Part shown: piece after piece, positions 26,002 through 35,482 of the stretch | Position numbering within the stretch: position 1 is the stretch's first letter | Layout of the letters: each line of letters opens with the position of its first letter | DNA from: Arthrobacter sp. FW306-07-I | GTDB taxonomy: Bacteria; Actinomycetota; Actinomycetes; Actinomycetales; Micrococcaceae | Length of the DNA: 64,000 nucleotides | Direction: 5' to 3' | Assembly (NCBI RefSeq): GCF_021800405.1 | Contig: NZ_CP084550.1 | Location: forward strand, 4,395,979-4,459,978 | Notes under the pieces: model-generated | Databases searched by the model: none | The model's input: the letters and a program-made list of their open reading frames with translations, nothing else | What the model was told of the DNA's origin: nothing | Position numbers and translations under genes: made by a program

Positions 26002-27138
26002 ATGAATGCCGTGGCACACAATTTTGGCTTGGACAACCAGTCGGCTGCCAAGTTGGGAATGGCCGTCGTCGGCGCCGGATCCAGGGGCGCTGCTCTGGCC
26101 AGGACCTTCCACGCCTCCCCCGGCTGGGAATTGGCGGCAATATGCGACGTAGACATTGACCGGGCACGCAGGCTCGCCGCGAAACTCGGAGCTGTCCCCT
26201 GTTTCGAAACGATAGATGAACTGCTGGACAGCGTCGACGTAGATACTGCCGCAATTGCCACCCCGCTGGGTGCCCTCCATGGAGCGGCCATGACGGCCTT
26301 GCGGGCCGGCAAGCATGTCCTGGTGGAAGAGCCCCTCGCAGACAGCTTGGCACACGGACAGGAGATGGTGTCGCAAGCGAAAACGGGTGGTCTTGTCCTG
26401 ATGGCCGACCATCCCCATTCCTTTGAGCCGGCCATCCAGAAAATTCAAAAGCTGATGGAAACCGGTTCATTGGGCGAGATCCTTTTTGTCGAAGCCCTCC
26501 TGTCCGAAACCAACCTCCTGAAGACAGAGCGGGACGTGTTTTGGGATCTGGCGCCGGGCGACTTTGCCATCCTGGACCAGGTACTCCCGGACGGCCTGGC
26601 TCCCCTGGACGTCTCAGCCTTCGGCGGTGACCCTCTGGGCACCGGACGTGACTGTGTGGGCCACATCTATTTCAGGCTTCCCAATGATGCCCCTGTCCAC
26701 CTCCACGTCAACAGGCTCAGCCGGGCCAGAAGCCACCAACTGGTGATAGCGGGTACCCGGCTCACGCTGGTTTGGGATGCCAAACTGCACAAGGAGCGTC
26801 TGCGGGTCTTTGACCCCTGCCTGTCCGCCCAGCAGAAACTGACGGCCCCATATTGCCCGGAACCCGACCTTCTCCAATTGCTGGGCGAAGACGGCACCCT
26901 GTTGACCATTGAGCAGCAAACAATGGATCGGCTGGCGGCTGAGTTTTCAAACCGGATCCGACGCCAAAGGGACGGGTACGCACCGCACCTGCCCGGGCTG
27001 AGGGTCCTGGCAGTGCTGGAAGCCGTCGCCCGGAGCAGGAGCCTTGATGGCCAAGTGTCCGGAGTTCTTGCGCCGCTTCAGGAAGGCCCGGGCGATCTCT
27101 CCGGGGACTGGTCGCAGAGCATCTTGTGGACCACGTAG
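26002..27138 (+). CDS. Gfo/Idh/MocA family oxidoreductase
   Basis: NAD(P)-dependent sugar oxidoreductase, 378 residues. The Rossmann loop AVVGAGSRGAALARTF is at about 17-32. DVDTAAIATPLGALHGAAMTALRAGKHVLVEEPL is the classic family segment, with EEPLADS in place of the usual EKP, so the conserved Lys of the EKP motif is replaced by Glu. The C-terminal half forms the sugar-binding domain (ETNLLKTERDVFWDLAPGDFAILDQV). It is followed by the aminotransferase-like and acyltransferase-like genes, as in nucleotide-sugar amination pathways such as WlbA/WlbE. AGGAAGAGGACGAG gives a good ribosome binding site. Confidence 0.85.
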   Translation: MNAVAHNFGLDNQSAAKLGMAVVGAGSRGAALARTFHASPGWELAAICDVDIDRARRLAAKLGAVPCFETIDELLDSVDVDTAAIATPLGALHGAAMTALRAGKHVLVEEPLADSLAHGQEMVSQAKTGGLVLMADHPHSFEPAIQKIQKLMETGSLGEILFVEALLSETNLLKTERDVFWDLAPGDFAILDQVLPDGLAPLDVSAFGGDPLGTGRDCVGHIYFRLPNDAPVHLHVNRLSRARSHQLVIAGTRLTLVWDAKLHKERLRVFDPCLSAQQKLTAPYCPEPDLLQLLGEDGTLLTIEQQTMDRLAAEFSNRIRRQRDGYAPHLPGLRVLAVLEAVARSRSLDGQVSGVLAPLQEGPGDLSGDWSQSILWTT

Positions 27139-27186
27139 AGGCAGCCATTGTCTTCCTCCTGCTCCTCCAAGGAAAGTTGGTGTCCC

Positions 27187-28350
27187 GTGGCTACTGAGTC
27201 AGTAGTTGCCAGGATAGAAGTCGTGAAGCCGTGGCTCGGGCAAGAGGAAGCCGATGCCTTGGCCGACGTGGTTCATTCCGGTTGCCTTACCCAAGGCAGG
27301 AAAGTCAGGGAATTTGAGGCTGCTTTCGCAGCCGCCCAGGGCGCCCGCTTTGCCGTCGCAACGTCGAGTTGCACCGCAGCCCTGCACCTCGCCTTGGTGG
27401 TGGCCGGTATCGGCCCGGGCGACGATGTGGTGGTTCCGTCCCTTTCCGTCGTAGCCACAGTGAACGCCGTCACCTACGTGGGTGCAAGGCCTGTGTTCTG
27501 TGACGTCGACCCTGCCACCGGGAACGTGACTGCAGAAACGATCCATGCCGCCCTGACCCTGGACACGCGCGCGGTGATCGTAGTGGACCAAGCCGGTGTG
27601 CCTGTGGATCTCGACCCTATTCGGGACCTTTGCAACCGCCACGAGATCACACTGATCGAGGATGCCGCCTGCGCGGTGGGGTCACTTTATAGAGGAAAGC
27701 CCGTTGGGACTGGATCAGACATTGCCGTGTGGTCATTTCATCCCGATCACATTCTCACTACTGGTGAGGGCGGCATGCTCACCACCCGCCGGGCGGACTG
27801 GGCCGCCCGCGCCCGGGCCCTGCGCGGGCATGCAAGCAACCTGACGCGGCCGAACACGGAGCAGTTCGTCCCTCCCCGGGAGGTGTGCCTGGAAGTGGGC
27901 TTCGATTACCAGATGACCGACCTGCAGGCAGCGATCGGGATCTGCCAGCTACGGCGGCTTCCGGCCATGGTGGAACGCCGGCGGTGGATTGCGGGCATTT
28001 ATGCAGGCGCTTTGTCAGGCCTGGATGGCCTGCGGTTTGTAACTGATCCTCCCTATGGCACGACGAATTTCCAGTCCCTCTGGATGGAAGTCCTTCCGGC
28101 GTTCCCGGCGACGCGCGAATTATTGCTGGAACGGCTGGCAGAGGCCGGGGTGACTGCGCGGCGGGGAGCCTACGCTGCCCATCGGCAGCCCGCCTACAGA
28201 TGGCGGGATACCGGCAACACGCGACTTCACAACACTGAACGGCTCAGTGAGCGGACTTTGGTCCTGCCGGTATTCCATGAACTGGATGCCACCAGCATCA
28301 ACCGCGTCATCAACGCCATCCGGAAAACAGCATCCCCGGTGGGCACGTGA
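27187..28350 (+). CDS. DegT/DnrJ/EryC1 family protein with His replacing the PLP lysine
   Basis: Fold of sugar aminotransferases acting on nucleotide-linked 3- or 4-keto sugars (387 residues from GTG 27187, AAGGAAAG upstream). The family segments are intact: SGCLTQGRKVREFEAAFA, ATSSCTAALHLAL, LIEDAACAVGSLYRGKPVG. In the motif where the Schiff-base lysine should be (SFHP-x-K), the codons read tca ttt cat ccc gat cac, i.e. SFHPDH, with His at residue 188. Known enzymes with this change, ColD and the RfbH/E1 dehydrases, remove the C3 hydroxyl instead of transaminating. The [2Fe-2S] cysteine set of E1 is not evident. A dehydratase, a regulatory protein or an inactive paralogue are all possible. 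Confidence 0.8.
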   Translation: MATESVVARIEVVKPWLGQEEADALADVVHSGCLTQGRKVREFEAAFAAAQGARFAVATSSCTAALHLALVVAGIGPGDDVVVPSLSVVATVNAVTYVGARPVFCDVDPATGNVTAETIHAALTLDTRAVIVVDQAGVPVDLDPIRDLCNRHEITLIEDAACAVGSLYRGKPVGTGSDIAVWSFHPDHILTTGEGGMLTTRRADWAARARALRGHASNLTRPNTEQFVPPREVCLEVGFDYQMTDLQAAIGICQLRRLPAMVERRRWIAGIYAGALSGLDGLRFVTDPPYGTTNFQSLWMEVLPAFPATRELLLERLAEAGVTARRGAYAAHRQPAYRWRDTGNTRLHNTERLSERTLVLPVFHELDATSINRVINAIRKTASPVGT

Positions 28351-28994
28351 GCGAACTGATACTGGTTGCCGCAACTGGCCTCGCCCGCGAAGTCCTTGCG
28401 ATGGTTCGCAGCAGCGGGCAGTACGACGTCGTCGGCCTGCTCGACGATGACAAGGAAATGGCGGGTGTGACAGTAGACGGCGCCCCCGTCCTGGGCAGCA
28501 TTGGTGAAGCTCCGAACTACACACACGCCTTCTTGCTCGTGTGCGTGATGGCCAGCAAGGAACGTGAGGCCGTGGTGGCGCGGCTTGCATCGCTGGGAAT
28601 CAACGACTCCAGGTACGCCACGGCGGTGGATCCCACCGTCCAGTTTCCCGAGGGGTGCCGGGTGGGGCGGGGCAGCATCTTGCTGCGGAATGTCACCCTC
28701 ACTGCCGCTGTTACCTTGGGGTCGCACGTGGTGGCCATGCCAGCGGTGACGTTTTCGTACGACGACGACGTGTCCGACTTTGCCACGTTCGCCGCCGGCG
28801 TTTCGCTGGGCGGCGGAGTCAGGGTTGGCAGGGGCGCCTACCTGGGGTTGAATTCCAGCGTTCGGGACAGGACCTCAGTGGGAGACTACGCGACGATCGG
28901 AATGGGCGCCGCAGTCCTCAGCAACGTCCCTGACGGGGAAACGTGGGTGGGGGTACCCGCCCACGAGATTGATCACCGGGGATTCATCCGTTAG
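28347..28994 (+). CDS. NeuD/PglD-like hexapeptide acyltransferase homologue
   Basis: Sugar O- or N-acyltransferase family (left-handed beta helix), 215 residues. The N-terminal Rossmann-like domain (LILVAATGLAREVLAMV...VVGLLDDD) is followed by hexapeptide repeats from about residue 95 to the C-terminus. The end, VPDGETWVGVPAHEI, is typical. In PglD/NeuD the catalytic His lies in a HDCxIGD motif. Here the matching segment is SYDDDVSD, with Tyr138 in place of His. Either the register differs or the catalysis is altered. It overlaps the DegT-like gene by four bases (GTGA), so the two are coupled. Confidence 0.78.
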   Translation: MSELILVAATGLAREVLAMVRSSGQYDVVGLLDDDKEMAGVTVDGAPVLGSIGEAPNYTHAFLLVCVMASKEREAVVARLASLGINDSRYATAVDPTVQFPEGCRVGRGSILLRNVTLTAAVTLGSHVVAMPAVTFSYDDDVSDFATFAAGVSLGGGVRVGRGAYLGLNSSVRDRTSVGDYATIGMGAAVLSNVPDGETWVGVPAHEIDHRGFIR

Positions 28995-28998
28995 GAAA

Positions 28999-30300
28999 CT
29001 ACGCAGCCGTCCCGAAGAACAGCTCCGCCACCGTGGCCAGGCGCAGGGGGTCCTCAACCCCGCACAGCTCCCGTGCTGAGTGCATGGACAGCAGCGGCAC
29101 GCCCACGTCCACAGTCCGGATGCCCAGCCGGGTGGCGGTGAGCGGGCCGATGGTGGAGCCGCAGGGCACCACGTTGTTGGACACGAACTCCTGGTAGGGC
29201 ACGCCGGCTTCGCGGCACAGCCGTGCCCAGAAAGCGGCGCCGTACGCGTCCGTGGCGTAGCGCTGGTTGGCGTTGATCTTCAGGAGCGGACCGCCGTTCA
29301 GCACGGGATGGTTGGCGGGATCGTGCCGCTCCGGATAGTTCGGGTGCACCGCGTGCCCGGCGTCGGCTGAGAGGCAGAACGACGCCGCCAGGGCCTGCCG
29401 CCGCTGGCCCACCGTCGCGCCGAGGCCGTCAGAGATGCGCACCAGCACGTCTTCAAGGATGGGTCCGCACGCACCGGATCGGGAGTTGGAGCCGATTTCC
29501 TCGTGGTCGAACGCGGCCAGGACGGCAATGGGGCCGCCGGCATCCCCGGAGCCCGCGTGCGCAACCAGCGCCGCAAGCCCGGCGTGCGTGGCTGAAAGGT
29601 TGTCCAGCCGCCCTGATGCGAAGAACTCCCCCTTGCCGCCGAAAACCGCAGGCTCCTGCGTGTCCGCGATGACGACGTCGTACCCGCCGATCTGTCCCGG
29701 ATCGACGGGGGAGCCGGCAACCGAACCTGCCAGCACGCCCAGCAGGTCCGAATCCGTAGGATTCCCCAGCCCCCACACCGGGTTCATATGCCGCTGCTTG
29801 TCCAGGGTGAGCCCCTCGTTCACGGCCCGGTCAAGGTGGATGGCCAGCTGCGGGAAGCGGAGCAGCGGGCCGGTGGCCGTGAGGTGCTCTGCGCCGTCGA
29901 GCATCACCAGCCGGCCCGCGAGCCGGAGCTCGCGGTCCAGCCAGGAATTCAGCAGCGGTCCGCCGTAGATTTCCACTCCGGCCTGGAGCCAGCCGTGGGC
30001 ACCGGTGGTGGGCTTGGGCTTGAGCTTGAACGACGGCGAATCGGTGTGCGCCCCGAGGATGTTGAACCCCGTGGTTGGCCCCGCACCTTCGGGGACCACC
30101 CACGCGATCAGTGCGCCGTCCCTGATGATGAAGAACCGACCCGGCCCGCCCTCCCAGGGCTGCAGTTCATCCAGGCGGGTGAACCCGGCCTCCTCCAGCC
30201 GCCGGCCGCCCTCGTGCGCAGCATGGAAGCTCGACGGCGATGCGCTGACATAGGCGCCAAGGTCCTGGATGTGGTCTGCGGCAGAGGAAGGCAAAGGCAT
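28999..30300 (-). CDS. M18 family aminopeptidase
   Basis: Dinuclear zinc aminopeptidase of the aspartyl-aminopeptidase/ApeB type, cytoplasmic, 433 residues from ATG 30300. Metal and catalytic motifs are present: AHTDSPSFKLKP (His and Asp, near 85), ASGRLDNLSATHAGL (bridging Asp) and DHEEIGSNSRSG (catalytic Glu pair). A late C-terminal VPLLSMHSARELCG carries the last metal-binding His. A longer frame to 30408 lacks family similarity. It ends 4 bases from the convergent NeuD-like gene, closing the EPS locus, and is unrelated to it in function. Confidence 0.9.
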   Translation of the reverse strand: MPLPSSAADHIQDLGAYVSASPSSFHAAHEGGRRLEEAGFTRLDELQPWEGGPGRFFIIRDGALIAWVVPEGAGPTTGFNILGAHTDSPSFKLKPKPTTGAHGWLQAGVEIYGGPLLNSWLDRELRLAGRLVMLDGAEHLTATGPLLRFPQLAIHLDRAVNEGLTLDKQRHMNPVWGLGNPTDSDLLGVLAGSVAGSPVDPGQIGGYDVVIADTQEPAVFGGKGEFFASGRLDNLSATHAGLAALVAHAGSGDAGGPIAVLAAFDHEEIGSNSRSGACGPILEDVLVRISDGLGATVGQRRQALAASFCLSADAGHAVHPNYPERHDPANHPVLNGGPLLKINANQRYATDAYGAAFWARLCREAGVPYQEFVSNNVVPCGSTIGPLTATRLGIRTVDVGVPLLSMHSARELCGVEDPLRLATVAELFFGTAA

Positions 30301-30322
30301 GGTCCCGAGTTTAGCGCCGCGC

Positions 30323-31729
30323 CTACTCCGCAGGTGCCGCTGCGGGTTCGACCTCCACGGCGTCCGGCTGGCCGGCGGCAGCGCCGTGCCGACGGTAACG
30401 GAGCACACCGACCGCCACGACCACGGCAGCCAGGGCCAGGGAGAGCAGCAGCGATTCCCGGGTGGACTCCACGATCACCATGCCGATGAGCAGGGCCACG
30501 ATGCTGATGATCGCTGCCCAGGTGAGGTACGGGAACAGCCACATCTTCAGCTGCAGGTCCTTGGCCGCGGCGCCCATGCGGCGGCGGAGGACAAGCTGCG
30601 ACGCCGAGATGACCAGCCATACGAACAGGGCAATGGCCCCCGAGGTGTTCACCAGGAAGAGGAACACGGTGTCCGGTGCGATGTAGTTCAGACCGACCGT
30701 GACGAACCCGACCACAGTGGAGGCAAGGACGGCAGCGGCGGGAACACCCCGGCGGGAGATGCGGGTCCATGAGCGCGGCGCGTCACCGCGGGTAGAGAGT
30801 GAGAACAGCATGCGGCTGGCGGTGTAAAGACCGGAGTTCAGGCAGGAAAGGACGGAAGTAAGAACTACGACGTCCATGATGGTTCCGGCGCCGGGGATGC
30901 CGAAGAGTTCGATGACCGCCACGTACGGGCTCTTGGCCACGGAGGCGGAGTTCCAGGGAAGCAGGGTGACCACCACGGCGATGGAGCCGATGTAGAAGAC
31001 CAGGATGCGCCACACTGTGGATTTCACTGCCTTCTTGACGGCATCCACAGGGTTTTCGGATTCGCCGGCTGCGATGGTGGCGATCTCAGCGCCGAAAAAG
31101 GAGAAGACCACCACAAGGATGCCTGCCAGGACCGCACCCGGGCCATTGGGCATAAAGCCGCCGTTGTTGATCAGGTTGCTCAGCCCCGGTGCGGGGACGC
31201 CCGGAACGAGGCCCAGGATGGCGGCAGCGCCGAAGAGGAGGAACAGGACGATGGCAGCGACCTTGATGGACGCGAACCAGAACTCGAACTCACCGTAGGA
31301 CTTCACGGAACCGAGGTTGGTCAGCGTCAGCAGCACCATGAGGACAAGGGCCCACACCCACTGGTCGATGCCCGGCACCCAGCGGTGCATGATGGCAGCG
31401 CCTGCGGTGGCTTCGATGCCCAGGACGATGATCCAGAACCAGGCGTAGAGCCAGCCGATGCTGAACCCTGCCCAGCGGCCCAGCGCCTTGTCGGCGTAGG
31501 TGGAGAACGAGCCTGTCTCGGGGTTGGCCGCGGCCATCTCGCCCAGCATGCGCATCACCAGGATGACCACCAGGCCGGCGGCCGCGTACGCCACGAGGAT
31601 GCCTGGGCCGGCCTGCTGAATGGCTGCCCCCGAGCCGACGAAAAGTCCTGCACCAATCACGCCGGCGATGGCGATCATGGACAGGTGCCTGGGTTTCAGG
31701 GACTTTGAAAGTTGCTGGTCAGCATGCAT
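30323..31729 (-). CDS. amino acid permease, APC superfamily (GabP/AnsP-like)
   Basis: Twelve-helix proton-coupled amino acid importer, 468 residues. The AAT-family signature of helix 1, AIAGVIGAGLFVGSGAAIQQAGPG, is complete, and helix 3 has GRWAGFSIGWLYAWFW. FFGAEIATIAAGESENPVDAVKKAVKS is the conserved helix 6 and loop. ATG 31729 is chosen because AGGA lies upstream and it puts a normal 20-residue tail before helix 1. The substrate could be GABA, proline or aromatic residues. The C-terminus is acidic and Ala-rich. The 272-base gap upstream holds no gene. Confidence 0.88.
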   Translation of the reverse strand: MHADQQLSKSLKPRHLSMIAIAGVIGAGLFVGSGAAIQQAGPGILVAYAAAGLVVILVMRMLGEMAAANPETGSFSTYADKALGRWAGFSIGWLYAWFWIIVLGIEATAGAAIMHRWVPGIDQWVWALVLMVLLTLTNLGSVKSYGEFEFWFASIKVAAIVLFLLFGAAAILGLVPGVPAPGLSNLINNGGFMPNGPGAVLAGILVVVFSFFGAEIATIAAGESENPVDAVKKAVKSTVWRILVFYIGSIAVVVTLLPWNSASVAKSPYVAVIELFGIPGAGTIMDVVVLTSVLSCLNSGLYTASRMLFSLSTRGDAPRSWTRISRRGVPAAAVLASTVVGFVTVGLNYIAPDTVFLFLVNTSGAIALFVWLVISASQLVLRRRMGAAAKDLQLKMWLFPYLTWAAIISIVALLIGMVIVESTRESLLLSLALAAVVVAVGVLRYRRHGAAAGQPDAVEVEPAAAPAE

Positions 31730-32001
31730 GGAAGCGCCGTCCTGTTGGGAAATAGCATGGGTTGAGCGACGTGCCTTGGTGGACACCGGCGGACCGTGTG
31801 ATGCACCACATCGTCGTTTCACCCTAGGTCCGCCATTATCCGCCCTGCTTTGTGCAGTTCAACAGATCTGCCCCCGGCGAACAGGACGGCCCTCCAAGCA
31901 GGAACCATCACGAGCAAGAAAAGTTTCCTCCCAGGCATATTTGTCATGTGCCGGAAACCACGCCGCTGCGGATGCATTGGCCGGAAGCAGGAGCCCGGAG
32001 G

Positions 32002-32895
32002 TCAGATGTCCCGGCGTTTGAGCAGCACGGCGGCCAGCAGGACGGGAACCACCACCCAGGCGCCCAGGACCAGTCCGGCCTGCCACGCCTCGAGGGTGTC
32101 CGGAACGTGCTGCACAGCCGTCAGCGGCTCAACGGTGTTGCCGGGCAGGTACTTCCGGGCTTCCTTGAAGAAGTCCCCGGGGATGAGCTGGAAGGCAAGA
32201 GGTGCCACGAAGAAGATGCCCACCAGGCTCATGATGCCACCGGCGGAGTTCCGCAGCAGCGTGCCCAGGGCCATGCCGATGGCGGCGACGGCGGCCACGT
32301 AGATGCTGTTGACCAGGAGGAGCTTCACCGACTGGGAGCTGGCCAGGTCGAGTTTCAGGCCGTAGTTGTCCAGGATGGGCACGGCAACCAGCCCGGCCAC
32401 CCAGGTGGACACGGCGGTGACCACGAACGACGTCACCATCACCACCACCAGCTTGGCGGCAAATGCGGGGATCCGCTTGGGTACGGCTGCGAAGGTGGAC
32501 CGGGCCATGCCCGTAGTGAACTCGGAACTCATCAGGAGCACACCCAGGGACCCGAGGATCAGTTGCGCGAAGGCGATACCGGAGGTGGGGGCGCTGATGG
32601 CAAGGTCTCCGCCCTGGGATGCCATCCTCGAGGCCGCCTGCGGATCACGGGTGGCGGCATTCGTGAACTGTCCTGTCCCCCACGCCGACAGCGCACCGAA
32701 TCCCACCATGACCACCGCCGTGGAGGCGAGCAGGATCAGGGTGGAGAGCAAGCTGCGGAATTTGATGATCTCCGAGTTGAGGACCCGGAAGAAGGTGGGA
32801 CCGGGAAGGGACCTTCCGGCGTTGCGGGAGGCTGGTCCGGCGGGGGACGGTGCCGGTTCGCGGGAGGACGTTGACTCAGTGGTTGTGGAACTCAT
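32002..32895 (-). CDS. ABC-2 type transporter permease
   Basis: Integral membrane subunit of an ABC exporter, 297 residues with six hydrophobic segments. The first is at about 45-65 after NSEIIKFRSLLSTLI, the usual amphipathic entry helix of ABC-2 permeases. SSEFTTGMARSTFAAVPKR is the typical coupling-helix region. The N-terminal 30 residues are Ser/Pro-rich. It shares one base with the upstream ATPase gene, so the pair is one transcription and assembly unit. Substrate unknown; such pairs often serve peptide or antibiotic export. Confidence 0.85.
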   Translation of the reverse strand: MSSTTTESTSSREPAPSPAGPASRNAGRSLPGPTFFRVLNSEIIKFRSLLSTLILLASTAVVMVGFGALSAWGTGQFTNAATRDPQAASRMASQGGDLAISAPTSGIAFAQLILGSLGVLLMSSEFTTGMARSTFAAVPKRIPAFAAKLVVVMVTSFVVTAVSTWVAGLVAVPILDNYGLKLDLASSQSVKLLLVNSIYVAAVAAIGMALGTLLRNSAGGIMSLVGIFFVAPLAFQLIPGDFFKEARKYLPGNTVEPLTAVQHVPDTLEAWQAGLVLGAWVVVPVLLAAVLLKRRDI

Positions 32896-33818
32896 TACTT
32901 GCTGACCTCCACAGTGGGCAGGGAGTGGTATTCGACGTCGTCCTTGGTCAGTTCCATGTATGCCTCCTCAAGGCTGGCAACAAGGGGGGTGAGTTCATAG
33001 ACCATGACCTGGTTTTCCAGGGCGGTCGCGGCGATTGCTTTGGGTTCCAGACCCGTTACTTCGAGCAGTTCCCGCTCCGGCACGTCAACGGAGGCACCCC
33101 GCGCAGACAGCAGCTGATGGAGCCGGTCAGGTTGGTCGGTACGGACGCGGACCCGTGACTGGCCCTTGCCGGTGATGATGTCCTTGATGGGTGCGTCGGC
33201 AATCACCCGGCCGCGGCCAATGACTATCAGGTGGTCCGCAGTCTGCGCCATCTCGCTCATCAGGTGGCTCGAAAGAAACACTGTGCGCCCCTGCCCGGCC
33301 AGGTACCGCACCAGGTTCCGCACCCACACCACCCCCTCGGGGTCCAGGCCGTTGACCGGTTCGTCCAGGATGAGGGTCTGCGGGTCCCCCAGCAGGGCAG
33401 CGGCGATACCCAGCCGCTGGCCCATGCCCAGTGAAAAGCCGCCGGCCTTCTTGCGGGCCACGGCCTCCAGCCCGGTCATCTCGATCACCTCATGCACCCG
33501 CGTTTTGGGGATGCTGTGCGTGGCCGCCATGGCCAGCAGGTGGTTGTAGGCGCTGCGGCTGGTGTGCACCGCTTTGGCGTCGAGGAGGGCACCCACCTGC
33601 CGCAGTGGCGCCTTGTGCCGGACGTATGGCAGGCCGTTCACCGTGACAGATCCGGATGTGGGCCGGTCCAATCCCATGATCATGCGCATGGTGGTGGACT
33701 TTCCTGCCCCGTTGGGGCCCAGAAAGCCGGTGACTTGCCCTGCCTTAACGGTGAAACTGACACCGGCCACGGCGGTTTTGGCACCATAGACCTTGGTCAG
33801 CCCGTTTGCCTCGATCAT
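32895..33818 (-). CDS. ABC transporter ATP-binding protein
   Basis: ATPase subunit for the adjoining permease, 307 residues. Walker A GPNGAGKST, Q-loop region, signature FSLGMGQRLGIAAALL, Walker B LILDEPVNGLDPEG and the H-loop LSSHLMSEM are all present. A C-terminal extension of about 90 residues (VRVRTDQPDRLHQLL...PTVEVSK) resembles the DrrA/bacitracin-type ATPases, so an antibiotic- or lipid-export role is plausible. Confidence 0.92.
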   Translation of the reverse strand: MIEANGLTKVYGAKTAVAGVSFTVKAGQVTGFLGPNGAGKSTTMRMIMGLDRPTSGSVTVNGLPYVRHKAPLRQVGALLDAKAVHTSRSAYNHLLAMAATHSIPKTRVHEVIEMTGLEAVARKKAGGFSLGMGQRLGIAAALLGDPQTLILDEPVNGLDPEGVVWVRNLVRYLAGQGRTVFLSSHLMSEMAQTADHLIVIGRGRVIADAPIKDIITGKGQSRVRVRTDQPDRLHQLLSARGASVDVPERELLEVTGLEPKAIAATALENQVMVYELTPLVASLEEAYMELTKDDVEYHSLPTVEVSK

Positions 33819-33963
33819 GATTCATCCTTCGGACGGCAGCACGCGGCTGCGGACGGTTTTCGCTGGGTGTTCTTGCCCCACGCTACCGGGGTGCGGGCAG
33901 CGTTTCGCCTCGTATCAGGGATGATTCAGGGGAGAATCAGGGTCCTCCCCGCGCCCGCTCCCC

Positions 33964-35460
33964 TCAGGAGCGCGGTGAGTAGTACGTCAGCGCCTTCGGC
34001 CGGACCTTGTAGGCCACGCTTCGGACTCCGGCCAGGGCCTCTCCGTCCACGGCCAGCGCCATGGGGGCACCGTCGGCGTCGATCCTGACCCCCGTGGCCT
34101 CCCGGAGATGCGTGATCCGGGAGCTTGCCACGGTGCCCGTGAGCACGGACCAGAGCAGGCGCAGCCTTGCAAAGGACTCATCGGCGGTGATCAGCCGGAC
34201 ATCCAGCACACCGTCGTCCATGACGGGCCGGATCAGGGGCGCATGGTCGCGCGGGTAGTACCGGCCCCTCCCCAGGTAGGCAATCCACACTTTGTGCCGC
34301 TTCCCGTCCACGGTGAGAGTGGTGGGCGTACCCGCGGCGAAGGTCCGGAACATGGCAACGACGCCGGCCAGCGGTTTTCCGAGCGCGGGCTGCAGGTGCT
34401 CGCGCCGTCGGACAAAGTTCGGGTAGAGGCCGATGCTCGACGTGTTCAGCATTGCCACCTCGGATACCTCCGGGTTCCCGGCCAGGCCCCGCTCTGCGGT
34501 CACCACTCCGATGTCTGCGAGTGCGGCCTCACCGTTGTTTGCCGCCCGCACGGCATCCTTCAGGCTGCCCGTCCCCGCGTCCCGGGCAAAGTGGTTCAAG
34601 GTCCCACCGGGGAGGACCAGCAGGGGCAAAGAACGGTCGACGGCGGCAGCAGCCGCCGTGCCCACGGTCCCGTCTCCGCCCCACACACCCAGGGCGCGGG
34701 TACCAGGGTAATCAGCAGTAGCGGCGATCCGCTCCACCAGGTCCTCGTCAGGCTGCACGGTATTTATATGAGCTTTGGGAAATACTTCCTGCAAAGCCTC
34801 GGCGGTCTCTTCTTTGAAGGAGCCGCCAAGGGTGTTGACCACGATGCTGAGGCCTTCACCACCAGGCAGTTCGGGGGCACTGGTCCAAGCCCGGTTGGTC
34901 TGCGGGATGGGCGGGCGGACCGGCCACCAGTGGCGGGTCACCAAGGCAGCGCCGGCACCGAGGGCGGAGCCGAACAGAACATCGGAGGGCCAGTGCGCCC
35001 CAGTGTGCACCCTTGAATAGGCCACACCTAAGGCAGCCGGTGCCAATGCGGCGCCCAGGGCGGGGCGGACCAAACCCACTCCCACTGCGAACGCCACGGC
35101 GGATGCGGAATGGCCGGACGGCATGGAGGAACTGGTGGGCTGCGGATGCACGAAGCGGAAGACCGGCAGATGTTCAGGGAGCGGACGGGTCCGGGGGAGC
35201 AGCGTCTTGAACACCACGTTGGTCACCGCCGAGGCTACCCCCTGGGCAATCAGGCCATGCAGCGCAGCCCTCCTCGTCTTGCCCGGGAAGAGCGCCATGA
35301 CAGCCGCCGTGCCAATCCAGAGTTTGCCTTGGTTGGCGGCAGCGGAAAGCCGCCGGAAGAAGACGTCGTGGTTACCGCCCGGCAGGTCTGAAACATGCCT
35401 CAAGAGGTATCTATCGAGCCGGCTGATCCAGGTCCGGCCCCGTGGCCTGCTGCTTTGCAT
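33964..35460 (-). CDS. PAP2 phosphatase fused to diacylglycerol kinase-like domain
   Basis: Bifunctional lipid enzyme, 498 residues. The N-terminal PAP2 phosphatase (about 1-190) has its three motifs: KTLLPRTRP, PSGHSASA and SRVHTGAHWPSD. It is followed by a lipid-kinase catalytic domain with VVNTLGGSF, the ATP-binding GGDGTVGTAA and LPGGTLNHFARD. Such fusions are frequent in actinobacteria and are thought to interconvert phosphatidate/diacylglycerol or polyprenyl phosphates at the membrane. Start codon ATG 35460. A separate transcript is likely since neighbours are unrelated. Confidence 0.88.
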   Translation of the reverse strand: MQSSRPRGRTWISRLDRYLLRHVSDLPGGNHDVFFRRLSAAANQGKLWIGTAAVMALFPGKTRRAALHGLIAQGVASAVTNVVFKTLLPRTRPLPEHLPVFRFVHPQPTSSSMPSGHSASAVAFAVGVGLVRPALGAALAPAALGVAYSRVHTGAHWPSDVLFGSALGAGAALVTRHWWPVRPPIPQTNRAWTSAPELPGGEGLSIVVNTLGGSFKEETAEALQEVFPKAHINTVQPDEDLVERIAATADYPGTRALGVWGGDGTVGTAAAAAVDRSLPLLVLPGGTLNHFARDAGTGSLKDAVRAANNGEAALADIGVVTAERGLAGNPEVSEVAMLNTSSIGLYPNFVRRREHLQPALGKPLAGVVAMFRTFAAGTPTTLTVDGKRHKVWIAYLGRGRYYPRDHAPLIRPVMDDGVLDVRLITADESFARLRLLWSVLTGTVASSRITHLREATGVRIDADGAPMALAVDGEALAGVRSVAYKVRPKALTYYSPRS

Positions 35461-35482
35461 GTGATCACCCTAACCCCAAGGG

